In this document: piece after piece, positions 34,291-42,767 of the stretch | Position numbering within the stretch: position 1 is the stretch's first letter | Layout of the letters: each line of letters opens with the position of its first letter | Assembly: GCF_900116145.1 (NCBI RefSeq) | Contig: NZ_FPAB01000008.1 | Location: 186,001 to 250,000 of the forward strand | Source of the DNA: Streptomyces harbinensis | GTDB taxonomy: Bacteria > Actinomycetota > Actinomycetes > Streptomycetales > Streptomycetaceae | Length of the DNA: 64,000 nucleotides | Reading direction: 5' to 3' | The notes under the pieces: model-generated | What the model was told of the DNA's origin: nothing | Databases searched by the model: none | The model's input: the letters and a program-made list of their open reading frames with translations, nothing else | Program-made: the position numbers and the translations under genes

Positions 34291-34312
34291 CAATGGAACG
34301 TTTACTCCATTG
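34291..34312. promoter_or_regulatory. Inverted repeat upstream of the small-protein/ROK pair
   Basis: CAATGGA and TCCATTG flank the 8 bases ACGTTTAC, 43 bases before the small-protein start. It is AT-richer than its surroundings and is a plausible operator for the ROK protein encoded two genes on. Confidence 0.5.
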
Positions 34313-34354
34313 GGTGTGACGTCCGGACGCAGTCGGCGGGACGGGAGGCGGGTC

Positions 34355-34657
34355 ATGGGGACGGGGCCTGAGGGCAGAGGCGAGCCGGGCGATGAGGAAA
34401 AGCCCGGCCGCGACAGCTGGGACGACGTGGTGCTGGACGAGAACTTCGTGCGAGGTGCCGAAGTGTCCGAGCCCACCGCGCGGACCAGGATGCTGACCGA
34501 ACGCTGGAAGAACGAGGCCCCGGCTCCGCAGCCGTGGCGCTCGGACGAGCCGCCGGCGGGCTGGATCTTCAGCTCCGCCCGGCGGCGGCAGCGGGCCCAG
34601 CGACCGCGCAAGCGCCGCTGGTTCCGCCGCCGGAACAAGGACGACGGACAGGAGTGA
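34355..34657 (+). CDS. Small basic-tailed protein of unknown function
   Basis: A 100-residue soluble protein. The N-terminal part is acidic (DSWDDVVLDENFVRGAE) and the C-terminus strongly basic (RRRQRAQRPRKRRWFRRRNK). I recognise no named family, although such proteins look conserved in actinomycetes. GGGAGG supports ATG 34355. Its stop overlaps the GTG start of the ROK gene (GTGA), so the two are translationally coupled. The basic tail could bind nucleic acid. Confidence 0.75.
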   Translation: MGTGPEGRGEPGDEEKPGRDSWDDVVLDENFVRGAEVSEPTARTRMLTERWKNEAPAPQPWRSDEPPAGWIFSSARRRQRAQRPRKRRWFRRRNKDDGQE

Positions 34658-35862
34658 GCGGCGCCGAGGGTGTGCCGGCGCAGCGCTCCTCGCGGCACAT
34701 CCGCACCGCCAATCGCTACCGGGTGCTGCGCCGGGTCCTGGCCGCCGGCCCCGTCTCCCGGCCCGAGCTGGCCGCCGCCACCGGGCTCAGCCAGGCGACG
34801 GTGGCCACGGTCACCGGTGAGCTGCACCGGCTGGGCATGGTGCGGGCGGCCGGCTTCGAGGATTCCGCCGGAGGCCGGCCGCGCGCGCTGCTCGCGGCCG
34901 ACCCGGCGGGCGGCACCCTGATCGGCGTCGATGTGGCCGAGACGTATGTGCACGCCGAAGTGTTCGACCTCACGCTGCGGGTGCGGGCGAGCACCCGGCT
35001 CGCGCCGGCCCCGGGCGAGGACGGCCCCGCTCGTGTGGTGGAGCGGATCGCGCGGGCCGTCGGGCGGCTGCTGGCGGACGACGGCGCTCCGGCCGGCGCA
35101 CCGGTGCTGGGCGTAGGCGTGACCATGCCGGGCATGGTGGACCGCGAGGGCGGGGTCTCCGTCTTCGCCGCCAACTGGGACTGGCGCGAGGTGCCGCTGC
35201 TGGATCTGCTCACCCGCCGCATCCCGTACCGGCTGTATCTGGACAACCCCCTGCGGGCCACGACGGTGGCCGAGTTGTGGTTCGGCGCGGCGCGCGGGCG
35301 GCAGGACGCGGTGGTGGTCAATCTGGGCACCGGGGTCGGTGCCGGTCTGGCGCTGGGCGGCGCGGTGCACCGGGGCGCGTCCAACGGCGCCGGGGAGTGG
35401 GGGCACACCACGCTGGTGCACGGCGGCCGGGTCTGCCGCTGCGGGCGGCGCGGCTGTGTGGAGAGCTATGTGGGGGCGCCGGGCATCATCCGTACGCTGA
35501 CGGAGCTGGCGCCGGACGCCGCGGCGGCGCGGGCGGGCGATCAGACGGCCGTGATCGCGGCGCTGGCGGCCGGCTGCCGGGCGGCGGATCCGGTGGCGCT
35601 GCGGGTGCTGGAGGTCTGGGCGGATCAGCTGGGCGCGGCGGTGGCGGATCTGGTGAATCTGCTGGATCCGGAGGTCGTGGTGCTGAGCAGCTGGGTGGCG
35701 CGGGAGTTCGGGGCGGCGCTGCTGACGGCGGTGCGCGAGGCGGTGGACCGGTACGCTCTGGGCCGTCCGGCGGCGCGCGCCGAGATCGTGCTGTCGCCGG
35801 TCGAAGGCAATCCGGTGTCGCTGGGTGCGGCGACCTTCGCGCTGGAGGGCGCGTTGGCGTAG
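34654..35862 (+). CDS. ROK-family transcriptional regulator
   Basis: A 402-residue regulator of the NagC/XylR type. A winged helix-turn-helix at about 15-70 (SRPELAAATGLSQATVATVTGEL) is followed by a sugar-kinase-like domain (LIGVDVAETYVHAEV; VVNLGTGVGAGLALGG). The zinc motif CRCGRRGCVESY (about 255-266) is intact. Start is GTG 34654, overlapping the upstream stop. No sugar operon is adjacent, so its targets are unknown. The upstream inverted repeat at 34291 may be its operator. Confidence 0.9.
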   Translation: MSGAEGVPAQRSSRHIRTANRYRVLRRVLAAGPVSRPELAAATGLSQATVATVTGELHRLGMVRAAGFEDSAGGRPRALLAADPAGGTLIGVDVAETYVHAEVFDLTLRVRASTRLAPAPGEDGPARVVERIARAVGRLLADDGAPAGAPVLGVGVTMPGMVDREGGVSVFAANWDWREVPLLDLLTRRIPYRLYLDNPLRATTVAELWFGAARGRQDAVVVNLGTGVGAGLALGGAVHRGASNGAGEWGHTTLVHGGRVCRCGRRGCVESYVGAPGIIRTLTELAPDAAAARAGDQTAVIAALAAGCRAADPVALRVLEVWADQLGAAVADLVNLLDPEVVVLSSWVAREFGAALLTAVREAVDRYALGRPAARAEIVLSPVEGNPVSLGAATFALEGALA

Positions 35863-36206
35863 TGGTGGGGAGCGCGCCGGTTTTCCGCGCGGGTCGCGGA
35901 CGCCGATGCGGCGATTGCGCGGGCCGGATCGGGCCCGGTGGGGTTGCCGTGGCCCGATCCGCCGTCCTCGCGTGGAGCGGGCGGCGGGCGGTCCGACCCC
36001 GTCCTCTATTCTTATGCTCATGCGATCGACTTACTGGCACGCGGTCACTCCGCCGCCGTTCACCCGCTGAGGGCGCACGGCGCGGGCATCCACCGCACAC
36101 CACCGGCCCACCCGGCGCACCGACCCGGGCCGGGGCCTTCGACCTCGTGCGTCCTCACTCCGTTTCCCTCAACCGGACTTTTCCGACGGAGCAGGACACA
36201 CTCTTC
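35863..36206. other. 344-base intergenic region
   Basis: No coding potential or RNA is recognised. TATTCT at 36007-36012 is the only -10-like element before the DMT transporter, without a convincing -35. The rest is GC-rich and featureless. Confidence 0.5.
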
Positions 36207-37157
36207 ATGTCTTCGACCGCATCGCCTTCCCCTTCCTCCGCCACCACCGCGCCCGCCGCCGCGCCGCCCGCAGCGGGCACCCGCGGCCCCGGCGGCCCGC
36301 TGCTGATCCTGGCCGCCGCCACACTGTGGGGCACCACCGGCACCGTGGCCTCCTTCGCGCCGGCCGGCGCCTCCCCGCTGGCCATCGGCGCCGGCACCAT
36401 GGGCATCGGCGGACTCCTCACCCTGGCCCTCGCCGGCCGCTCCGCCCTCGCGGTGCTGCGCTCGGGCCGCCGCGCGCTCGGCTGGGCGCTGCTCGGCGCG
36501 CTCGGCATCGTCATCTACCCGCTGGCCTTCTACACCTCGATGGCCTGGGCCGGGGTCGCGGTGGGCACCGTCGTCTCACTCGGCTGCGCCCCCGTCTTCG
36601 CCGCCCTGCTGGAGCGGATCCTGGACGGCACCCGGCTGACACGCCGCTGGGCGGCAGCGGCCGGCGCGGCGGGCGGCGGCTGCGCCCTGCTCGTGGCGGC
36701 CGGCGGAGCCGGCGGGGGCGACACCGCCCGGATATCGGCCGGGGTGGCCCTCGGTCTGCTGGCCGGCGCCGCCTACGCCGGGTACACCTACTACGCCGGG
36801 TGTCTCATCCGGCGAGGCCACTCCTCCCGGGCCGTGATGGGCGCGCTGTTCGGCCTGGGCACCCTGGTGCTGGTCCCGCTGTTCGCGCTCACCTCGGGGC
36901 CGCTGCTGGTCACCGGCCGGGGCCTGCTGGTCGTCGGCTATCTGGCGCTCGTCCCGATGTGCCTGGCCTATCTGCTCTTCGGCGCCGGCCTGGTGCGGGT
37001 ACGGGCCAGCGCCGCGACCGTGCTCACCCTCTTCGAGCCGGTGGTCGCCGCCGTGCTCGGGGTGGCCGTGGTCGGCGAACGGCTGGGCGTCCGGGGCTGG
37101 AGCGGGGTGGCCCTGGTGGTCGCCGGACTCCTGGTGCTGACGGTACGGCGCCGCTGA
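36207..37157 (+). CDS. EamA/DMT-family transporter
   Basis: A 316-residue transporter with two EamA repeats totalling ten helices: the first begins GGPLLILAAATLWGTTG (about 31) and the second ISAGVALGLLAGAAYAGY (about 178). The N-terminal 28 residues are Ser/Pro/Ala-rich. Family members export amino acids, nucleosides or drugs; the substrate here is unknown. The ribosome-binding site (AGGAC) is distant from ATG 36207. A strong terminator follows the stop. Confidence 0.88.
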   Translation: MSSTASPSPSSATTAPAAAPPAAGTRGPGGPLLILAAATLWGTTGTVASFAPAGASPLAIGAGTMGIGGLLTLALAGRSALAVLRSGRRALGWALLGALGIVIYPLAFYTSMAWAGVAVGTVVSLGCAPVFAALLERILDGTRLTRRWAAAAGAAGGGCALLVAAGGAGGGDTARISAGVALGLLAGAAYAGYTYYAGCLIRRGHSSRAVMGALFGLGTLVLVPLFALTSGPLLVTGRGLLVVGYLALVPMCLAYLLFGAGLVRVRASAATVLTLFEPVVAAVLGVAVVGERLGVRGWSGVALVVAGLLVLTVRRR

Positions 37158-37162
37158 CCGCA

Positions 37163-37198
37163 CCCGCGGCCCTCCCCCGGTGCGGGGAGGGCCGCGGG
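37163..37198. terminator. Bidirectional hairpin terminator
   Basis: A perfect 15-bp stem (37163-37177 with 37184-37198) with a 6-base loop lies between the convergent transporter and GH43 genes. Confidence 0.8.
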
Positions 37199-37215
37199 CC
37201 GTGGCGTACGGGGGG

Positions 37216-38658
37216 TCACACGGTGGTGGCCCGCCACTGCTGGTGCCCGCCGGCCCCGCACGCGTACTGGATCAGCCGGGCGTTGTCGGCGGCGGACTCG
37301 TCCGACACGTCCAGGCACTTGCCGGAGTGCCGCGCGATCAGCTGGGAGTACCCGCCGCCCGCGTCCGCGAGCCGCCACTGCTGGGCGCTCGCGCCGGTGC
37401 ACGGCGTCTGCACCACCGCCGCGCCGTCCGCGGCCGAACCTCCGGAGGCGGCCAGGCACAGCGAGCTGTGCCTCGAGATCAGCTCCACGTACCCGCCGCC
37501 CGCGTCCCGGAACCAGAACCGCTGGTTGAGCCCGTTGTTGCAGCCGTACTGGATGGCCTGCGCGCCGATCGTCTGGGACTGGCCGGGGATGTCCACGCAC
37601 TTGCCCGAATGCCGGGCGGCCAGCGTCCGGTACGGGCCGCCCTCGCCCCGTACCGTGCCGGCCGCGGTGTCGATGACCAGCTGCGGGGACCAGCTCATGG
37701 TCATCGTCCGGGAGGTGGGGAACGTCAGCGGCAGCCACACATAGCGCGAGTCGTTGACCCGGCCGCCGAAGGAGTTGCCCCAGCGGTCACCCATGTAGAG
37801 GTAGGAGGTGGCCGCACTGCCCTGGACGGTCAGCACATACGCGGTCTGCGAGCCGAAGGTGGTGCTGTCCCCGATGTTCGCCATCGCGCTCCACGGCCCG
37901 GCGAGCGAGGTGGCGGTCGCGTACTGCTGCTGGTTGGGGCTCCAGCCGGTGGCGCCCGAGGTGAGCATGAAGTAGACGCCGTTCCGCTTGAAGAGCGCGG
38001 GCGCCTCGCGGTGGCCGCCCGGCCAGGGGTTGGCGATCAGTTCCGCGACAGCGGTGTAGTCGGCGGTGAGCCGGTAAATGTGCAGGTCGTAGTTCTCCCG
38101 GGCGGCGGAGACCATGTACCCGGTGCCGTCGTCGTCGACGAAGGCGGTGATGTCGCGCGACATGTGGTCCAGCGGCCGGAAGCTGCCGCGCCAGGTGTAG
38201 TCGCCGTCCACGGTGTCGGACACCGCGACCGCGGCCCGCGCCTCGGCGTAGTTCTGGTCGTTCTCCTTGTGCATCCACATCACGAACTGGCCGGTGGCCC
38301 GGTTGTGAATGACCTTCGGCCGCTCGATGTTGGCGGCCTGCAACTCCGGCGCGGACGCCTGCGTCAGCACGTGGTTGCGGAATTCCCAGTTCTTCAGATC
38401 GGCCGAACGGTAGGCGGAGACGTAGCGGAAGCCGTTGCTGTTCTCCTGCCGGTTCTCCCCGAACCAGTAGTAGTAACCGTCCACTTCGATCACCCCGCCG
38501 CCGTGCGCGTGCACCGGCTGCCCGGTGGGATCGGTGAACTGGGTGCCATTCAGCACCGTCACCGGCGCGGCGTGCGCCGGGGAGACCGTCAGCAGCGACA
38601 GCAGCAGTCCGGTCACGGCCGCCAGCGCCACCTGCCACGCACCGCGCGCCCTGCTCAT
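37216..38658 (-). CDS. Secreted GH43 exo-beta-1,3-galactanase-like enzyme with ricin (CBM13) domain
   Basis: A 480-residue exported enzyme. The signal peptide ends at AHA (about residue 30). A five-bladed propeller (about 35-335) starts with HAHGGGVIEVDGYYYWFGE, the pattern of GH43 exo-beta-1,3-galactanases, which lack the usual catalytic-base Asp; HREAPALF holds the likely acid Glu. A ricin-type CBM13 domain (about 345-480) shows three QxW-like repeats (LNQRFWF, AQQWRL, HQQWRA). It should trim type II arabinogalactan. Its ATG overlaps the stop of the upstream GH43 gene, with GGGAGGAGAT before it. Confidence 0.88.
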   Translation of the reverse strand: MSRARGAWQVALAAVTGLLLSLLTVSPAHAAPVTVLNGTQFTDPTGQPVHAHGGGVIEVDGYYYWFGENRQENSNGFRYVSAYRSADLKNWEFRNHVLTQASAPELQAANIERPKVIHNRATGQFVMWMHKENDQNYAEARAAVAVSDTVDGDYTWRGSFRPLDHMSRDITAFVDDDGTGYMVSAARENYDLHIYRLTADYTAVAELIANPWPGGHREAPALFKRNGVYFMLTSGATGWSPNQQQYATATSLAGPWSAMANIGDSTTFGSQTAYVLTVQGSAATSYLYMGDRWGNSFGGRVNDSRYVWLPLTFPTSRTMTMSWSPQLVIDTAAGTVRGEGGPYRTLAARHSGKCVDIPGQSQTIGAQAIQYGCNNGLNQRFWFRDAGGGYVELISRHSSLCLAASGGSAADGAAVVQTPCTGASAQQWRLADAGGGYSQLIARHSGKCLDVSDESAADNARLIQYACGAGGHQQWRATTV

Positions 38659-40418
38659 ATCTCCTCCCGGAGCACCGAGAAGTGCCGCACCGTGCCGGAG
38701 AGGCCGGGCAGTTCGCGCGGGGCGCTCCAGGTGCGCAGCCCGTCGCGGCTGTCGCTGTAGCGGTAGGCGCCGTCCCGGTAGGCGTCGTAGTACAGCCGCC
38801 ACCCGCCGCCGTCCAGCGGCACCAGCGACGGTCCCTCGACCCAGCTGCCCCACCCGGCCCAGTCGCCGGTGCCCTCGACCGTGTAGGGGCCGGTGAGGGC
38901 CGGCGCGGTGGCGTGCTCCAGATACTTGGTGTTCTCCTGCTTGGTGATCGCGTGGTACGTGCCGTCCACACGGATCACACAGGTGTCGATGTAGTTGGAC
39001 CCGTCAAGACCTGCCATCGGCTGCGGCTCCGTCCAGGAGGTCAGGCTCCCGCCGGTCGCGGTGAGCACGTGGGGGGTGAACCGATGGTCCCCCGTGGTGT
39101 CCAGGGAGACGATCACATGGATGCTGCCGTCCTCGTCCCGGAAGAACTCCGGGGCCCAGGTGCGGACCAGTCCCGGCACCCGCAGCCGGTGGTCGCGCAG
39201 ATGCCGCCAGCGCAGCCGGTCCCCGCTGCGCGCGAACCCGATGGTGTCGCCCTCCCAGCCGGTGGTGTACACGATGTAGTAGTGGCCATCGGTGTGCCGG
39301 AGCAGGCTGGGATCGCGCAGCAGTCCGGCCGGCGGCGTGTAACCGGCGCCGGGCAGCGGCGTGAAGTGGAGCGCGTCGGCCGAATCGGCCACCAGCAGGC
39401 CCTCCGCGCCGCCCTGGGTGAAGCCCGTCATCGTGTACCGGTACCTGCCGGAGGCGGCCGGCGCGACCGGGCCGTCGGGGACCGGCTCACCGAAGTCGGG
39501 GGTGCCGTCCGGGTGCCGGCCCAGCGGCTGGATCCGGGTGTGCCGGTTGGGGTCCCGCAGCGGATCGCCGCTGATGTCGCGGTAGTCGCGGGCGTGGTAG
39601 ACGAGGATGTCGGTGACGCCGTCCTCCGCGACGGTGAAGCTGTTGTGGCCCGGGCCCCACTGGCCGTTGCGTGCGCTGCTGCGGAAGACCGGCCGCGGGC
39701 TCTTCGTCCAGGAGGCGGGATCCAGCAGATCGGCCCCGGCGTCCGCGGTGAGCAGGCCCACGCAGTAGTTGGCGTCGGTGGCGCTCGCCGAGTAGCTGAG
39801 GAAGACCCGGCCCTCCCGCACCAGCACGGCCGGCCCCTCGTTCACCTTGAAACCGACTGTCTCCCAGTCGAATTCGGGATGGCTGATCTCCACCGGCGTG
39901 CCGGTGATCGACCACGGGGTGTCCATGGCGGCCAGGAAGAGGGAGGTGTTGTTCTCCCGCTGCGGATGGTGCTGGGCCCAGGCCAGGTAACGGGTGCCCC
40001 GGTGCGCGAAGGTGGTCGCGTCCAGCGAGAAGCTGTCCCAGGGGGTGCGCAGCCGGCCCAGCTCGCTCCACATCCCGGTCAGCGGGTCGGGTGAGACGTT
40101 GCGCAGGACGTACATGCGGATCGCCCACGGGTCCTCGGCCCGCCCAGCGGCGAAGTAGACGTACCAGGCGCCGTCGACGAAGTGCAGTTCGGGCGCCCAG
40201 ATGTGGGCGCTCATCTCCCCGCTGTCGTGCCGCCGCCAGATCGTGTGTTCCGGTGCGCCGGCCAGCCCCTGGAGGGTGTCGGCGCGCCGCAGCACGATGC
40301 GGTCGTACGCGGGCACGGTGGCGGTGAACCAGTACCGGCCGTCGGTGTGCCGGGTGATGTGCGGGTCGGCGCGCTGCCGGATCAGCGGATTGGTGTACGG
40401 CGCGGCGGGCTGCGACAT
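38655..40418 (-). CDS. Tandem GH43 protein with two catalytic propellers, cytoplasmic
   Basis: A 587-residue protein with no signal peptide. The first GH43 domain (about 8-325) has Asp in ADPHI, Asp in SLDAT and Glu in NEGPAVL. The second (about 340-587) has Asp in LRDPSLL, Asp in YIDTCVI and Glu in VEGPSLV. Both therefore keep all three residues expected for activity. Likely substrates are arabino- or galacto-oligosaccharides (alpha-L-arabinofuranosidase or related). It is the first gene of a two-gene operon, coupled by ATGA to the secreted galactanase, and divergent from GH127. Confidence 0.85.
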   Translation of the reverse strand: MSQPAAPYTNPLIRQRADPHITRHTDGRYWFTATVPAYDRIVLRRADTLQGLAGAPEHTIWRRHDSGEMSAHIWAPELHFVDGAWYVYFAAGRAEDPWAIRMYVLRNVSPDPLTGMWSELGRLRTPWDSFSLDATTFAHRGTRYLAWAQHHPQRENNTSLFLAAMDTPWSITGTPVEISHPEFDWETVGFKVNEGPAVLVREGRVFLSYSASATDANYCVGLLTADAGADLLDPASWTKSPRPVFRSSARNGQWGPGHNSFTVAEDGVTDILVYHARDYRDISGDPLRDPNRHTRIQPLGRHPDGTPDFGEPVPDGPVAPAASGRYRYTMTGFTQGGAEGLLVADSADALHFTPLPGAGYTPPAGLLRDPSLLRHTDGHYYIVYTTGWEGDTIGFARSGDRLRWRHLRDHRLRVPGLVRTWAPEFFRDEDGSIHVIVSLDTTGDHRFTPHVLTATGGSLTSWTEPQPMAGLDGSNYIDTCVIRVDGTYHAITKQENTKYLEHATAPALTGPYTVEGTGDWAGWGSWVEGPSLVPLDGGGWRLYYDAYRDGAYRYSDSRDGLRTWSAPRELPGLSGTVRHFSVLREEI

Positions 40419-40475
40419 GTCCGTAACGGTAAGGGGATCTCCCCTCGGGCGGGAGACCTTCCGGGAAGCCGAGAA

Positions 40476-40485
40476 CTTTCGAAAG
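40476..40485. promoter_or_regulatory. LacI-type operator between GH43 operon and GH127
   Basis: CTTTCGAAAG is a perfect 10-bp palindrome in the 134-base divergent gap and is followed by further GAAAG words. A near copy (CTTTTCGAAAG) lies upstream of the LacI gene at 42768, which makes that protein the likely regulator. Confidence 0.6.
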
Positions 40486-40552
40486 CGAAAGAAACCGGAC
40501 GGACGGCTGTTAATCTGCGCCGCAGCAACCGCTTGCGGAAAGGAAGTTCGCC

Positions 40553-42484
40553 ATGACGCACGGCCCGATACGGCTGACGTCCGCAGCGCACGCCCGGCTG
40601 CGGCCGGCCACCGAGGCCCGGATCACCGGCGGTTTCTGGGCCGCGCGGCGGCACACCAATGCCACGGTCAGCATTCCGCAGGGGCCGCGGAAGCTGGAAT
40701 CGGCCGGAAACCTCGGTAATCTCCGGGCCGCGGCCGGCGCGGCGGACACCGATTTCACCGGCGATTTCCCGTTCCAGGACTCGGACGTCCACAAATGGCT
40801 GGAGGCCGCCTCCTGGCAGCTGGCCGACACACCGGACGCGGAACTGGCCGGCGAGGTGGACCGGCTGATCGCGCTGCTGGCCGCCGCGCAGGAGCCCGAC
40901 GGCTATCTCCAGACCCACTACCAGGTGAAGCACCCCGGCCGGCGCTGGCAGGATCTGCGCTGGGGACACGAGCTGTACTGCGCGGGCCATCTGATGCAGG
41001 CCGCCGTCGCCCACCACCGGGCCACCGGGCGCACCGCGCTGCTGGAGGTGGCGCTGCGGTTCGCGGCGCACATCGAGGAGACGTTCGGTCCGGGCCGCGC
41101 GGTGGACGCGGTGTGCGGGCACCCGGAGATCGAGACGGCGCTGGTGGAGCTGTACCGGGAGACCGGTGAGCGGCGCTGGCTCGATCTGGCGGCGTACTTC
41201 GTGGATCTGCGCGGCCACGGCTCGCTGGAGCCCGGTTTCGAGCGGGGCGGGGAGAGCGTGACCGGCGGGGCGTACTGGCAGGACGAGGTGCCGGTGCGCG
41301 CGGCGCGCACGGTCACCGGGCACGCGGTGCGGCAGCTGTATCTGCTGGCGGGCGCGGCCGATCTGGCCACCGAGACCGGGGAGGGGGAGCTGCGCGAGGC
41401 CCTGGAGCGGCTGTGGTCGGCCATGGTGAGCGGCAAGACCTATCTCACCGGCGGGGTCGGCGCGCGGTACGAGGGCGAGGCGTTCGGCGACGCGTACGAG
41501 CTGCCGCCGGACCGGGCGTACGCGGAGACCTGCGCGGCGATCGCCTCGGTGCAGTTCGGCTGGCGGATGGCGCTGCTCACCGGCGAGTCCCGCTACTCGG
41601 ACCTGATCGAGCGCACCCTGTACAACGGGTTTCTGTCCGGGATCGGCCTGGACGGGGAGCGCTGGCTGTACGTCAATCCGCTCCAGGTGCGCGAGGGATA
41701 CGAGTTCCGGCCCGGCGACCAGAGTGCCCGCCGCACGCCGTGGTTCCGGTGCGCGTGCTGCCCGCCGAACGTGATGCGGCTGCTGGCCTCGCTGCCGCAC
41801 TACGTGGCCAGCGGGGACGACACCGGGCTCCAGGTGCACCAGTACGCCTGCGGCCGGTACGCGGCGGGCGGCGGCGCGGTGACGGTGGCCGGTGACTATC
41901 CGTGGGACGGGCGGATCGAGATCACGGTGGACGAGGCGCCGGCCGGTCCCTGGACGCTGGCGCTGCGCATTCCGCCGTGGGCGGCCACGGCCGGCCTGGA
42001 CGGGGGCACGGTGGAGCGTCCGGCGGACGGCTGGCTGCGGCTGCGCCGGGTCTGGTCACCCGGGGAGCGGGTGGAGTTGCGGCTGCCGCTGGATGTCCGG
42101 GTGACCGGGGCGGACCCGCGGGTGGACGCGGTGCGCGGCACGGTGGCCCTGGAACGCGGCCCGCTGGTGTACTGCCTGGAGCAGACCGATCTGCCGCCCG
42201 GGGTGTCGCTGGACGCGCTGGCGCTGGATCCGGAGCGGGTGCCGGTGGCCGAGCACCGGCCCGGGCTGCTGGGCGGGGTGACGGTCCTGAGGGCACGCGG
42301 CCGGGTGCGGGCGGCCGGCGGCGGGGCGGGGTGGCCGTACGGGGCGGGGGCGGGCGAGGACGCGGTGGACGGCCCGGCGGGCGATCCGGTGGAGCTGACG
42401 GCCGTGCCGTATCACGCCTGGGCGAATCGCGCGGACGGTGCGATGCGGGTGTGGCTGCCACGGGCAGGCGGCGGCGCCGGGTAA
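40553..42484 (+). CDS. GH127 beta-L-arabinofuranosidase
   Basis: A 643-residue cysteine-dependent retaining enzyme that removes beta-L-arabinofuranose, for example from hydroxyproline-linked arabinans of plant cell-wall proteins. The zinc/nucleophile site is visible: Glu325 and Cys327 (ETC) and Cys402/Cys403 in FRCACCPPN, spaced like Glu338, Cys340, Cys417 and Cys418 of HypBA1. Cys402 would be the nucleophile. There is no signal peptide. AAGGAAG precedes the ATG. It is divergent from the GH43 pair and upstream of a LacI gene. Confidence 0.92.
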   Translation: MTHGPIRLTSAAHARLRPATEARITGGFWAARRHTNATVSIPQGPRKLESAGNLGNLRAAAGAADTDFTGDFPFQDSDVHKWLEAASWQLADTPDAELAGEVDRLIALLAAAQEPDGYLQTHYQVKHPGRRWQDLRWGHELYCAGHLMQAAVAHHRATGRTALLEVALRFAAHIEETFGPGRAVDAVCGHPEIETALVELYRETGERRWLDLAAYFVDLRGHGSLEPGFERGGESVTGGAYWQDEVPVRAARTVTGHAVRQLYLLAGAADLATETGEGELREALERLWSAMVSGKTYLTGGVGARYEGEAFGDAYELPPDRAYAETCAAIASVQFGWRMALLTGESRYSDLIERTLYNGFLSGIGLDGERWLYVNPLQVREGYEFRPGDQSARRTPWFRCACCPPNVMRLLASLPHYVASGDDTGLQVHQYACGRYAAGGGAVTVAGDYPWDGRIEITVDEAPAGPWTLALRIPPWAATAGLDGGTVERPADGWLRLRRVWSPGERVELRLPLDVRVTGADPRVDAVRGTVALERGPLVYCLEQTDLPPGVSLDALALDPERVPVAEHRPGLLGGVTVLRARGRVRAAGGGAGWPYGAGAGEDAVDGPAGDPVELTAVPYHAWANRADGAMRVWLPRAGGGAG

Positions 42485-42601
42485 CGCGGACTGGGTGGCG
42501 CGGAGGCGGTGACCCGGCCCGGTGCGGATGTCTTGTCCGGTGCCCGGGAAGAGGGGGCGCGGCGGGAGTGTGCGGGGCGTTGTCCGGGATGTCGGGCAGC
42601 G

Positions 42602-42612
42602 CTTTTCGAAAG
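42602..42612. promoter_or_regulatory. LacI-type box upstream of the arabinogalactan-locus regulator
   Basis: CTTTTCGAAAG contains the palindrome TTTCGAAA and resembles the box at 40476. It lies 155 bases before the LacI start, suggesting autoregulation. Confidence 0.5.
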
Positions 42613-42675
42613 CCGTTCTCTGCTGCTCACTTCGCGGCGGGGCTCTTCCCCGGAACGTGGCGTTCCTTTACCGTG

Positions 42676-42687
42676 GGAAGCGCTTGC
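42676..42687. promoter_or_regulatory. Second palindrome upstream of LacI, shared with CE7 gene
   Basis: GGAAGCGCTTGC has the perfect core AAGCGCTT. In gene orientation it matches 11 of 12 bases of the box upstream of the CE7 esterase (60089-60100, minus strand). Confidence 0.5.
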
Positions 42688-42767
42688 TACCAGGTCACCG
42701 TGGCGACCGGCCGATCCGGGAGGACCCGGGGGTTCCGCCGGGCCGGGCACCAGGAGTAGGAGTTCGC

